64,000 bases of DNA, taken from the NCBI RefSeq assembly GCF_029697505.1, contig NZ_JARJEF010000001.1, positions 124,001 to 188,000 of the forward strand. Direction: 5' to 3'. Under the pieces are notes generated by a model that worked only from the letters and a program-made list of their open reading frames with translations, was not told where the DNA came from and searched no databases. The position numbers and the translations under genes are program-made. Each line of letters begins with the position of its first letter. Positions within the stretch are counted from its first letter, which is position 1. Shown in pieces: positions 57,047 through 64,000 of the stretch. This DNA is from Pseudophaeobacter profundi (GTDB taxonomy: Bacteria > Pseudomonadota > Alphaproteobacteria > Rhodobacterales > Rhodobacteraceae).

Positions 57047-58086
57047 ATGAGCTTTATGTCACCAACTTCAACAAGAACTTCACCGGGGTCTCGGCCACTG
57101 CCGCCAATGTTCTGCGCCAGCAGATGGCGCTGCATGAGGTGCGGCTGATCGGACGTGCGCTGCCCGCCTGCCCGGCGCCGATGTCGCTGCAGACCGCGCG
57201 CCGCCTGGCGGCAAAGCCACCGCAGGACTACCCCTTTTCCATCTGGCATGTACGTCGCAACACTGAAATGCGCGCCGCGATCTGGAGCCGCGATGTTCTG
57301 CGGCTGCCAATCCGCATTGTCTTTACCTCGGCTGCACAGCGCCGCCATTCGGCGCTGCCGCGCTGGCTGATTTCGCGCATGGATGCGGTGGTCGCCACCA
57401 CTGAAAAGGCAGCAGATTTTGTGCCCCATGTGCGCGCCGTGGTGCCGCACGGGGTTGATACCGATCTCTACTGCCCCGCCGAAAATCGCGCCACTGCCTG
57501 GCGGGCGCTTGGCTATGGTGGCACGTTGGGGCTGGCCAGTATTGGCAGGATCCGGCCGGAAAAAGGCACCGATCTCTTTGTCGAAGCGATGCTGCAGCTG
57601 CTGCCCGACCTCCCCGGCGCAACCGCCTTGGTGCTGGGCCGCGCGGCCCCCGAACATCAACGGTTTTTGCAGGGGCTTCAGGCGCGTATCAAGGCCGCAG
57701 GCTTGAGCGATCGTATCCTGTTCCCCGGCGAGGTGGCCCCGCAGGACCTGCCGCAGGTCATGCGCGCCCTGTCACTTGTGGTGCAGCTGCCGCGCTATGA
57801 GGGCTACGGCATGGTGCCGCTGGAAGGCATGGCCAGTGGTGTGCCCTTCATTGCTTCGCAAGCGGGCTATTACAGCGCCTTTTCCGCCCAGGGAACCACC
57901 GGCAAGATTGTCCCGCTAGAGGACGCCGCAGCCGCAGCCGCAGCCGCCCTGGCGCTATTGTCAAACCCAGACCGCCATCAGGCCATGTGCGCCCGCGCCC
58001 GTGACGTTGCCATCAACAGCTTCAGCGCCACCCGCGAGGCCGAAGGCATTGAAGCAGTTTACCAAGAACTATGGAGCAAGGGCTAA
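57043..58086 (+). CDS. Glycosyltransferase family 4 protein
   Basis: A 347-residue GT-B enzyme of family GT4. The N-terminal acceptor domain has the short loop GVSATAANVLRQQ, the middle VVPHGVDTDLYCP and the donor-domain motif SIGRIRPEKGTDLFVEA. The E-x7-E pattern is in LPRYEGYGMVPLEGMASG. Its overlap with waaA suggests a role in lipopolysaccharide core synthesis, but donor and acceptor are not predictable. A bidirectional terminator follows at 58168. Confidence 0.88.
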   Translation: MNELYVTNFNKNFTGVSATAANVLRQQMALHEVRLIGRALPACPAPMSLQTARRLAAKPPQDYPFSIWHVRRNTEMRAAIWSRDVLRLPIRIVFTSAAQRRHSALPRWLISRMDAVVATTEKAADFVPHVRAVVPHGVDTDLYCPAENRATAWRALGYGGTLGLASIGRIRPEKGTDLFVEAMLQLLPDLPGATALVLGRAAPEHQRFLQGLQARIKAAGLSDRILFPGEVAPQDLPQVMRALSLVVQLPRYEGYGMVPLEGMASGVPFIASQAGYYSAFSAQGTTGKIVPLEDAAAAAAAALALLSNPDRHQAMCARARDVAINSFSATREAEGIEAVYQELWSKG

Positions 58087-58167
58087 GCCCTGCAAGATAA
58101 GATGGCGCGCCGATGGCGGCGGTCGTCAGACAACGGCCCAGCAGACAAAGAGGCGGGCCAGACAGAC

Positions 58168-58195
58168 AAAAGGCCCGGCAATCGCCAGGCCTTTT
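58168..58195. terminator. Bidirectional terminator between the GT4 and M20 genes
   Basis: AAAAGGCC (58168-58175) pairs with GGCCTTTT (58188-58195), with a GGC/GCC inner stem and one mismatch. It has A- and T-runs on both sides and lies between convergent genes. Confidence 0.85.
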
Positions 58196-58222
58196 GCACA
58201 GGTGTTTGGGTTGGCTGCCGGA

Positions 58223-59386
58223 TCAGGCCGCAGGCATGCGCTGTTCGACAATTTCCGCCCACCAGCTGCAGCCGGCCGGGATGGCCTCGTCGTTGAAGTT
58301 ATATTCCGGATGGTGCACATCGGCGCTGTCGCCATTGCCAACCAGGATATAGGCGCCGGGGCGCTCTTCCAGCATGAAGGCAAAGTCTTCGCCGCCCATC
58401 ACCAGCGGTGCCTCATCGCAGCCACCGGAAATACCGCTGGCCACCTTGGCCGCGAATTCGGTCTGCTCTTCGTGGTTCACCATCACCGGATAGCCGCGGT
58501 GATAGGTCACCTCTGCGCTACCACCAAAAGTCGCCGCCACGCCGGCGCAGATTTCCTGGACCCGCTTTTCGGCGAGATCGCGCATCTCTGTCGACATGGT
58601 GCGCACGGTGCCTTTGATCTGAACCCGCTGTGGAATCACGTTGAACGCCTTGGAAGAGGTTTCAAACGAAGTCACCGACACAACAACCCGGTCCACCGGA
58701 TCCGCATTGCGCGATGCGATGGTCTGCAATGCCAGAACCGCCTGCGCAGACATCACGGTGGTATCGATGGTTTCATGCGGTTTTGCCGCATGGCCACCGC
58801 GCCCTTCAAAGGTGATGTCAAACTGGTCGGTGGCGGCAAAAAAGGCACCGGGACGGATTGCAAAGCTGCCAATCGGTTTCCCAGGCCAGTTGTGCATGCC
58901 GTAGACTTCCTGAATGCCCCAGCGTTCCATCATGCCATCGTCGCACATTTCTTTACCGCCGCCGCCGCCTTCTTCGGCGGGTTGAAAGATCAGAACCACG
59001 GTGCCGTCAAAATTACGGGTCTCGGAGAGGTATTTCGCAGCGCCCAACAGCATGGCGGTATGGCCGTCATGGCCGCAGGCATGCATCGCATCGGGGGTCT
59101 TGGAGGCATAGTCCAGCCCGGTTGCTTCGTGGATGGGCAGCGCGTCCATATCGGCGCGCAGGCCAATGACCTTGCCCGCGGTATCGGTCTTACCCTTGAT
59201 CACGCCAACAACCCCGGTGCGGCCAATGCCGGTGGTGATTTCATCACAGCCGAATTCCTTGAGCTTGTCTGCCACCAGCGCCGAGGTCCGGTGGGTTTCA
59301 AACAGGATTTCAGGGTTTTCGTGAATGTCACGACGCCATTCGGTGATTTCTTTTTGCAATTCGGCAAAGCGGTTCTTGACCGGCAT
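58223..59386 (-). CDS. M20-family amidohydrolase, copy 1
   Basis: A 387-residue metal-dependent amidohydrolase of the M20D (hippurate hydrolase/aminoacylase) type. The dinuclear zinc region is MHACGHDGHTAM with the metal-binding Cys and His, FQPAEEGGGGG holds the general base and ligand Glu, and VMGGEDFAFML and ADVHHPEYNFND complete the site. The fold has the usual dimerisation domain in the middle (ATDQFDITFEGRGGHAAKPHE). It likely removes an N-acyl group from an amino acid or hydrolyses a short peptide. It is the last of three tandem paralogues with shared C-terminus EQRMP-A. Confidence 0.9.
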   Translation of the reverse strand: MPVKNRFAELQKEITEWRRDIHENPEILFETHRTSALVADKLKEFGCDEITTGIGRTGVVGVIKGKTDTAGKVIGLRADMDALPIHEATGLDYASKTPDAMHACGHDGHTAMLLGAAKYLSETRNFDGTVVLIFQPAEEGGGGGKEMCDDGMMERWGIQEVYGMHNWPGKPIGSFAIRPGAFFAATDQFDITFEGRGGHAAKPHETIDTTVMSAQAVLALQTIASRNADPVDRVVVSVTSFETSSKAFNVIPQRVQIKGTVRTMSTEMRDLAEKRVQEICAGVAATFGGSAEVTYHRGYPVMVNHEEQTEFAAKVASGISGGCDEAPLVMGGEDFAFMLEERPGAYILVGNGDSADVHHPEYNFNDEAIPAGCSWWAEIVEQRMPAA

Positions 59387-59473
59387 GGAAGCTCTCCTTT
59401 GGAAGTAACACCCCCGGCACCTTGTCCGAGGGAGGCTATTGAATGGTGGTCTCTGTCGGGCGCAGATTGCCTG

Positions 59474-60643
59474 TCAGGCGACAGGCATGCGTTGTTCGAT
59501 AATTTCGGCAAACCAGCTGATACCGGCTGGGATCGCCGCATCGTTGAAATCATACTCCGGATGGTGCAGCCCGGCAGAGGGTCCGTTGCCCAGCCGGATC
59601 ATCGCACCGGGGCGTTCCTGCAGCATAAAGGAAAAATCCTCTCCGCCCATGGCCAATGGCACCTCTTCACAGGCGCCCACCCCCGAAACCGTTTCTGCCG
59701 CCACCCGGGCCAGATCTGCTGCCGCCGCATCATTGATCGTGACCGGCACGCCAAGGTGAAAGGACAGCTCCGCCGATCCGCCAAAGCTCTGGGCGATGCC
59801 GTCAACGATCGCCTGCAGCCGCTCTGGGATCAGGGCGCGCACCTGCGGGGAATGGGTGCGGATGGTGCCGCGCACCTCGGCCCGATCCGGGATCACGTTA
59901 AATGCCTTGGAAGAGGTTTCAGCCGAGGTCACCGACAGCACCCCCTGCAAGACCGGGTCGACATTGCGCGACATCACCGTTTGCAACGCGCAGATGATAT
60001 GCGCCATCATCACCGTGGTATCGACGGTTTCATTTGGTTTGGCGGCATGGCCACCGCGCCCCTGCAGCTGCAGCGTGAATTCATCCACCGAGGCCAGGAT
60101 CGGGCCGGGACGAATGGCAAATTTGCCCAGCTCCAGCCCCGGCGCATTGTGAATGGCATAGACTTCATCAATGCCGAAGCGATCCATCAGGCCGTCCTTG
60201 CACATGGCTTCGGCGCCATTGCCGCCCTCTTCGGCGGGCTGAAAGATCACCACGGCGGTGCCATCAAAATTGCGGGTTTCGGCCAGATATTTTGCCGCAC
60301 CCAACAGCATGGCGGTATGGCCGTCATGGCCACAGGCATGCATCGCATTGGGGATTTTAGAGGCATGGTCCAGCCCGGTTTGTTCCTGCATCGGCAGCGC
60401 ATCCATATCGGCGCGCAGCCCAATGGCGCGCCCCTGGGAATTGCTGCGCCCCTTGATCACGGCAACAACCCCGGTCCGGCCAATCCCGGTCACCACCTCA
60501 TCACAGCCAAAGCTGTGCAGCTTTTCAGCCACCAGGGCGCTGGTGCGATGGGTTTCATACAGGATTTCAGGATTTTCATGGATATCGCGACGCCAGGCGG
60601 CCACCTCGTCGTGCAGATCGGCAATTCGGTTCTTAACGGGCAT
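59474..60643 (-). CDS. M20-family amidohydrolase, copy 2
   Basis: A 389-residue paralogue of the neighbouring enzyme with the same motifs: MHACGHDGHTAM, PAEEGGNGAEAM, MGGEDFSFMLQ and LHHPEYDFND. It begins MPVKNRIADLHDEVAAWRRDI, almost the same as copy 1, and ends in the same EQRMP motif. Differences cluster in the substrate-side region (AIHNAPGLELGKFAIR and DEFTLQLQGRGG), so the paralogues probably differ in acyl or side-chain preference. It is 87 bases upstream of copy 1 and 24 bases downstream of copy 3. Confidence 0.9.
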   Translation of the reverse strand: MPVKNRIADLHDEVAAWRRDIHENPEILYETHRTSALVAEKLHSFGCDEVVTGIGRTGVVAVIKGRSNSQGRAIGLRADMDALPMQEQTGLDHASKIPNAMHACGHDGHTAMLLGAAKYLAETRNFDGTAVVIFQPAEEGGNGAEAMCKDGLMDRFGIDEVYAIHNAPGLELGKFAIRPGPILASVDEFTLQLQGRGGHAAKPNETVDTTVMMAHIICALQTVMSRNVDPVLQGVLSVTSAETSSKAFNVIPDRAEVRGTIRTHSPQVRALIPERLQAIVDGIAQSFGGSAELSFHLGVPVTINDAAAADLARVAAETVSGVGACEEVPLAMGGEDFSFMLQERPGAMIRLGNGPSAGLHHPEYDFNDAAIPAGISWFAEIIEQRMPVA

Positions 60644-60667
60644 CGCGCCTGTCCTTCCCTGTTGAGG

Positions 60668-61834
60668 TTACGCAGCAGGCATACGTCGTTCGACCAGTTC
60701 GGCAAACCAGCTGCAGCCCAGCGGAATTGCCTCGTCGTCAAAGATGTAGGCCGGGTGGTGGCACATCGGCGTATCGCCATTGCCGAGGAAGATATAGGCG
60801 CCGGGGCGCTCTTCCAGCATGTAGGAAAAATCCTCTGACGGCATGATCGGCGATGTATTCTCATCGACAGCGACCCCGACCGCCCGCGCCGCCTCGATGG
60901 CATGGCCCGTCTCGGTCTCGGTGTTGAATGTCACCGGATAGCCTGGTGACCAGGTCACCTCGGCACTGGCGCCAAAGGCCTCGGCTGTGCTTGTCGCCAC
61001 CCGGCGCACCCAGTCTTCCGCCTGGGCGCGGTATTCGGTATCCAGCGTGCGCACCGTGCCCTGCAATTTGGCCGTATGGGCAATCACATTTGACGCGGTA
61101 CTGTCGGTTTCAAAGGTGCCCACCGTGAGCACCACCCGTTTGACCGGGTTGACGTTGCGCGACACGATAGAGTGGAGCGAGACCACAATCTGCGCGGCCA
61201 CAAGGGTGGTGTCGATGGAATCATGCGGCGCAGCGGCATGCCCCCCCTTGCCGGTGACAGTGATCTCAAATTCGTCCGAAGAGGCCAGCAAAGCTCCGGA
61301 ACGAATGGCAAATTCGCCAACTGGCTTGCCCGGCATATTGTGCAAGCCATAGACTTCCTGAATGCCCCAACGCTCCATCAGGCCATCCTGGCACATGGCC
61401 AGCGCACCTGCGCCTCCCTCTTCGGCGGGCTGGAAAATCAGAACGACCTTGCCGTCAAAATTGCGGGTCTCGGCCAGGTATTTCGCTGCCCCCAGCAGGA
61501 TTGCCGTATGCCCATCATGGCCACAGGCATGCATCACCCCCGGCGTCTTGGACGCATAATCCACCCCCGAAGCCTCGTGAATTGGCAGGGCGTCCATATC
61601 GGCGCGCAGGCCAATCACCCGACCCGAGGTATTGGTCTTGCCCTCGATCACCGCCACAACACCCGTCTTGCCAATGCCGGGCGTCACATCGGTGATACCA
61701 AAACCGTGCAAACGCTCCTGAACAAAAGCCGCTGTTTTGTGCAGCTCATACATCAGTTCGGGGTTTTCATGCAGGTGGCGCCGCCAGCCGGTCACCTCTT
61801 GCTGCATTTCGGCAAATCTATTCTTGATGGGCAC
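60668..61834 (-). CDS. M20-family amidohydrolase, copy 3
   Basis: A 388-residue paralogue with HACGHDGHTAI, FQPAEEGGAGA, MPSEDFSYMLEER and MCHHPAYIFDD. It is the most divergent of the three (for example SEDF replaces GEDF in the metal site). The start is GTG at 61834, with GAGAGGAG eight bases upstream, because VPIKNRFAEMQ aligns with MPVKNRFAELQ of copy 1; an earlier GTG at 61852 would add six residues over the ribosome binding site. It is the first of the three and follows the MarR gene by 53 bases. Confidence 0.9.
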   Translation of the reverse strand: MPIKNRFAEMQQEVTGWRRHLHENPELMYELHKTAAFVQERLHGFGITDVTPGIGKTGVVAVIEGKTNTSGRVIGLRADMDALPIHEASGVDYASKTPGVMHACGHDGHTAILLGAAKYLAETRNFDGKVVLIFQPAEEGGAGALAMCQDGLMERWGIQEVYGLHNMPGKPVGEFAIRSGALLASSDEFEITVTGKGGHAAAPHDSIDTTLVAAQIVVSLHSIVSRNVNPVKRVVLTVGTFETDSTASNVIAHTAKLQGTVRTLDTEYRAQAEDWVRRVATSTAEAFGASAEVTWSPGYPVTFNTETETGHAIEAARAVGVAVDENTSPIMPSEDFSYMLEERPGAYIFLGNGDTPMCHHPAYIFDDEAIPLGCSWFAELVERRMPAA

Positions 61835-61887
61835 GGGCTCAACTCCTCTCACTTGAGATGATTGGTACGAAAATAAAAAACGCTTGT

Positions 61888-62358
61888 CTACGGGTCTTGC
61901 TGGTCCCGCCCCTGCGCCGACAGAAAGACAACGAGCTTTTCATGCAGAAGAGAAATATCATCTGCTTGCAACCCGCCGGTCACCTCTGCACGCACCTGTG
62001 TCAGGCGGGATTTGACCGTCCGAATGTAGTCCTGGCCAGCCTGCGTCAGCGTCAGTCGCACGGTGCGCCGATCCCCGTCACAGCGCGCCCGCTGGACCAG
62101 CCCGTGGTCCTCCAGCTTGTCAACATAGCGCCCCAGGGTGGCGTCATTGATGGCCAGGATCGTCCCATAGGCGTTCTGCACCAGTCCCGGCTTGCGAAGA
62201 ATCATCCCCAAAACGCTGAGATGCCCTGCAGATAGCCCGGTTTCCTTGCCGATCAGCTCTACGTGCTGGGCAATCATCCGCCCGGCTATTTGTATCAGCA
62301 CGGCAAAATCAACGTCTTGATAGACCTCTTGCAAGAGGTCGCTTTCGGTATTTTGCAT
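61888..62358 (-). CDS. MarR-family transcriptional regulator
   Basis: A 156-residue winged-helix regulator. It has the MarR topology: N-terminal dimerisation helix, LSAGHLSVLGMILRKPGL, a recognition helix region NDATLGRYVDKLEDHGLVQRARCDGDRRTVRLTLTQAG and a C-terminal helix. MarR proteins are usually repressors released by small aromatic or carboxylic ligands. The ATG at 62358 follows AAAGGTAG. Lying between argE-like and M20 genes on the same strand, it is the likely local regulator. The ligand is unknown. Confidence 0.9.
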   Translation of the reverse strand: MQNTESDLLQEVYQDVDFAVLIQIAGRMIAQHVELIGKETGLSAGHLSVLGMILRKPGLVQNAYGTILAINDATLGRYVDKLEDHGLVQRARCDGDRRTVRLTLTQAGQDYIRTVKSRLTQVRAEVTGGLQADDISLLHEKLVVFLSAQGRDQQDP

Positions 62359-62423
62359 AGCTACCTTTCGCGGGTGCAAAGAAGAAAGAAGAAGATGTCC
62401 GCCCGCACAGGATGCATCCGCCG

Positions 62424-63590
62424 CTATTGCGCCAGCCGCGCGACCAGTTTTTTCATAAAGTCATGGCCTGCATTGAACTGTGCGACAGTGACATATTCGT
62501 TGGGCTGATGCGCCTGGGCAATATCGCCGGGGCCACAGATCACCGCCGAATAGCCTGCAGCCTGGAATTGCCCGGCCTCGGTTCCATAGGTCACCACATG
62601 GGTCGCGTTATCACCGGTGAGGCTGCGCACCAGTGTTTCGGCCTCGCCTGCCTCTTCCGGCACCAAACCGGGCACATGAAACGCCTGGGTCACATCAATA
62701 CGCGCCTCGGGGTGGATCGCCTGCATCCCGGCCTCGACCTTTTTGACCTCGGCCAGATAGGCCTTTTCCCAGTCGTCGCCATTTTCGCCTGGAACCACAC
62801 GAAAGCCCATCATGAAATGGCAGTCCTTGGCGGTGATATTATTGGCCGTGCCGCCCGAGATCGTGCCGACATGGCAGGTGGTAAAGGGCGGGTTGAACAG
62901 CGCCTGCATCTCGCCCGGCTCCTGCGCCTGGTTTTCTGCGTTGCGCTGATTGGCCCAATCGATCAGCTTGGCGCCCTCCATGATGGCGCTGACCCCGGTG
63001 GGCAACAGCGAGGAATGCACCTCAAAGCCGATCACATGCGTGTTGTAGGCATAGGCCCCGTTGTGGCCTGTGACCGCTTGCATCATCGAGGGTTCGCCAA
63101 CAATCACCGCCGCCCCCTTGGGCAGCAGCGGCTGCATGGCTTCGATCATCGGCGGCGCACCGGTGCAGCCGATCTCTTCATCAAAGCTCAGGCCCAGCTG
63201 CAGCGGGCGTTTCACGCCGCGGTGATGTGCCTCGACCAATGCCCAGATCGCCAGGGCGTCAAAGCCCTTCATGTCGCAGGTGCCCCGGCCAAAATATTTA
63301 CCGTCGCGTTCCACCACGGTAAACGGATCACTATCCCAGGGCTGGCCATCCACAGGCACCACATCAGTATGCCCCGACAGCACGACCGCGCCCTCGATCT
63401 CTGGGCCGACATGAGCAAAGAGCGCCGCCTTATGGGGCTGGGCCGGATCCACCCAGCGATGCGCGGTGATGCCATGCCCCTGCAGATAGTCCTGCACCCA
63501 ATCCACCAGCGGCAGATTGGTGTCACGGCTGACGGTTGGAAAGCTGACCAGATGCTGCATCAGTTCCAGCGGTGTCAAAATAGTCGCCAT
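62424..63590 (-). CDS. Acetylornithine deacetylase (ArgE-like, M20 family)
   Basis: A 388-residue M20A-type deacetylase resembling ArgE. Metal ligands and base are in LSGHTDVVPVDG, GRGTCDMKGFDALAI and SFDEEIGCTGAPPM. It continues with ADFN-type GEPSMMQAV, MMGFRVVPGEN and the final FGPGDIAQAHQPNEYV-like metal motif (CGPGDIAQAHQPNEYVTV). ArgE removes acetate from N-acetylornithine, but close relatives act on other N-acyl amino acids. Downstream of a peptide transporter and upstream of three more M20 enzymes, a catabolic role is as likely as arginine synthesis. It starts four bases after the ABC ATPase stop. Confidence 0.88.
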   Translation of the reverse strand: MATILTPLELMQHLVSFPTVSRDTNLPLVDWVQDYLQGHGITAHRWVDPAQPHKAALFAHVGPEIEGAVVLSGHTDVVPVDGQPWDSDPFTVVERDGKYFGRGTCDMKGFDALAIWALVEAHHRGVKRPLQLGLSFDEEIGCTGAPPMIEAMQPLLPKGAAVIVGEPSMMQAVTGHNGAYAYNTHVIGFEVHSSLLPTGVSAIMEGAKLIDWANQRNAENQAQEPGEMQALFNPPFTTCHVGTISGGTANNITAKDCHFMMGFRVVPGENGDDWEKAYLAEVKKVEAGMQAIHPEARIDVTQAFHVPGLVPEEAGEAETLVRSLTGDNATHVVTYGTEAGQFQAAGYSAVICGPGDIAQAHQPNEYVTVAQFNAGHDFMKKLVARLAQ

Positions 63591-63594
63591 GCGC

Positions 63595-64000
63595 TCAATA
63601 CCCGCTATCGGTGGTCAGCACATAATGGCCTGGCTCGACCTCCTGATACTGCGAAGGTTCGGGCTTATAGTCCAGCCCGTGAATCGGCGACGGGATAGGT
63701 TTGAAATTCAGGTCTTTTTCGCTCTTGCGGCGATGCGGATCGGCAATGGGAACCGCCTTCATCAAGGCCTGGGTATAGGCATGCTGCGGGTTCTCAAAGA
63801 CGCGGGCACGCGGGCCAAGCTCAACAATACGCCCCAGATACATCACCCCGACCTGATGGCTGACCCGCTCTACCACGGCCATGTCATGGCTGATGAACAG
63901 GAAGGACAGCCCCAGATCTGCCTGCAATTCCATCATCAAGTTCAAGACTTGGGCTTGTACAGAAACATCCAGCGCCGAGACGGCCTCATCTGCGACGATC
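63595..64000 (-). CDS. Dipeptide/oligopeptide ABC transporter ATP-binding protein, partial
   Basis: The C-terminal end of an ABC ATPase runs off the right edge of the window, so the start and N-terminal part are not visible. What is seen begins in Walker B (IVADEAVSALDVSVQAQVLN), continues with the switch His in FISHDMAVVERVSHQVGVMYLGRIVELGP, and has the C-terminal oligopeptide-transporter motif PQHAYTQALMKAVPIADPHRR. This is typical of DppD/DppF- or fused DppDF-type ATPases. The stop is four bases before the ArgE-like start, pointing to co-transcription. An internal TTG at 63945 should not be taken as the start. Confidence 0.9.
   Translation of the reverse strand, partial: IVADEAVSALDVSVQAQVLNLMMELQADLGLSFLFISHDMAVVERVSHQVGVMYLGRIVELGPRARVFENPQHAYTQALMKAVPIADPHRRKSEKDLNFKPIPSPIHGLDYKPEPSQYQEVEPGHYVLTTDSGY

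Noticed and set aside
58001-60838. A 945-codon open frame on the plus strand antisense to two M20 genes
   Set aside because: It is the complement of paralogous M20 genes and shows their repeated pattern twice; no start signal or family. Long antisense frames are expected in high-G+C DNA.

Overview
The window looks like chromosomal core DNA of an alphaproteobacterium of the Rhodobacteraceae, most likely the Roseobacter group. The evidence is the high G+C content, a complete nuo operon interrupted by short accessory genes of the kind seen in Rhodobacterales (DUF5333- and DUF5337-like proteins, small lipoproteins), the gene string nuoN-birA-coaX-RNase J, an NuoE with a long C-terminal extension, a Hedgehog/intein (Hint) protein, and an intergenic repeat of a type common in this family. 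I saw no rRNA or tRNA gene, CRISPR array, insertion sequence, prophage or integration site. This is inferred from protein and gene-order resemblance only.

Layout. Positions 1-2.8 kb carry surE, pcm and an NlpD-like LysM/LytM lipoprotein on the plus strand, meeting a DUF815-type AAA+ ATPase and tatABC on the minus strand (2.9-5.6 kb). A small ABM-fold protein and a WYL regulator follow (5.8-6.9 kb), with a perfect inverted repeat upstream. Next are an orphan ABC ATPase, an AlkD-like protein and an atypical SDR (7-10.2 kb), then a Hint protein, prfC, a glycosyltransferase, a DEAD-box helicase and a 57-codon ORF (10.5-16.9 kb). From 16.96 to 38.05 kb the minus strand carries nuoA-N followed by birA, coaX and RNase J. 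From 38.3 to 47.7 kb lies a leucine/isovalerate catabolic set (isovaleryl-CoA dehydrogenase, acyl-CoA synthetase, methylcrotonyl-CoA carboxylase beta and alpha, HMG-CoA lyase, enoyl-CoA hydratase), with an OmpW porin on the other strand. Then come a DegT-type aminotransferase, gph, and divergently glmU-glmS with a second AlkD-like gene (48-54 kb); a lipoprotein, moaA, waaA and a glycosyltransferase (54.1-58.1 kb); and finally a minus-strand run of a dipeptide-type ABC ATPase (cut by the window edge), an ArgE-like deacetylase, a MarR regulator and three tandem M20 amidohydrolases (58.2-64 kb).

How the genes work together. The nuo genes encode all 14 subunits of complex I. Inserted among them are a PAPS-type sulfotransferase plus a 32-codon ORF between nuoC and nuoD, a DUF5337-like membrane protein, three small exported proteins and a one-cysteine CMD-family protein. 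The sulfotransferase is the most unusual of these. The leucine genes together convert isovaleryl-CoA to acetyl-CoA and acetoacetate. Start codons were chosen from Shine-Dalgarno spacing, signal peptides and paralogue alignment, so several differ from the longest open frame. No clearly novel multi-gene system was found. The strongest leads are the sulfotransferase inside the complex I operon, the triplicated M20 locus, the palindrome beside the WYL regulator, FNR-type boxes upstream of ompW and the isovaleryl-CoA dehydrogenase gene, and a LytM protein lacking its metal ligands.
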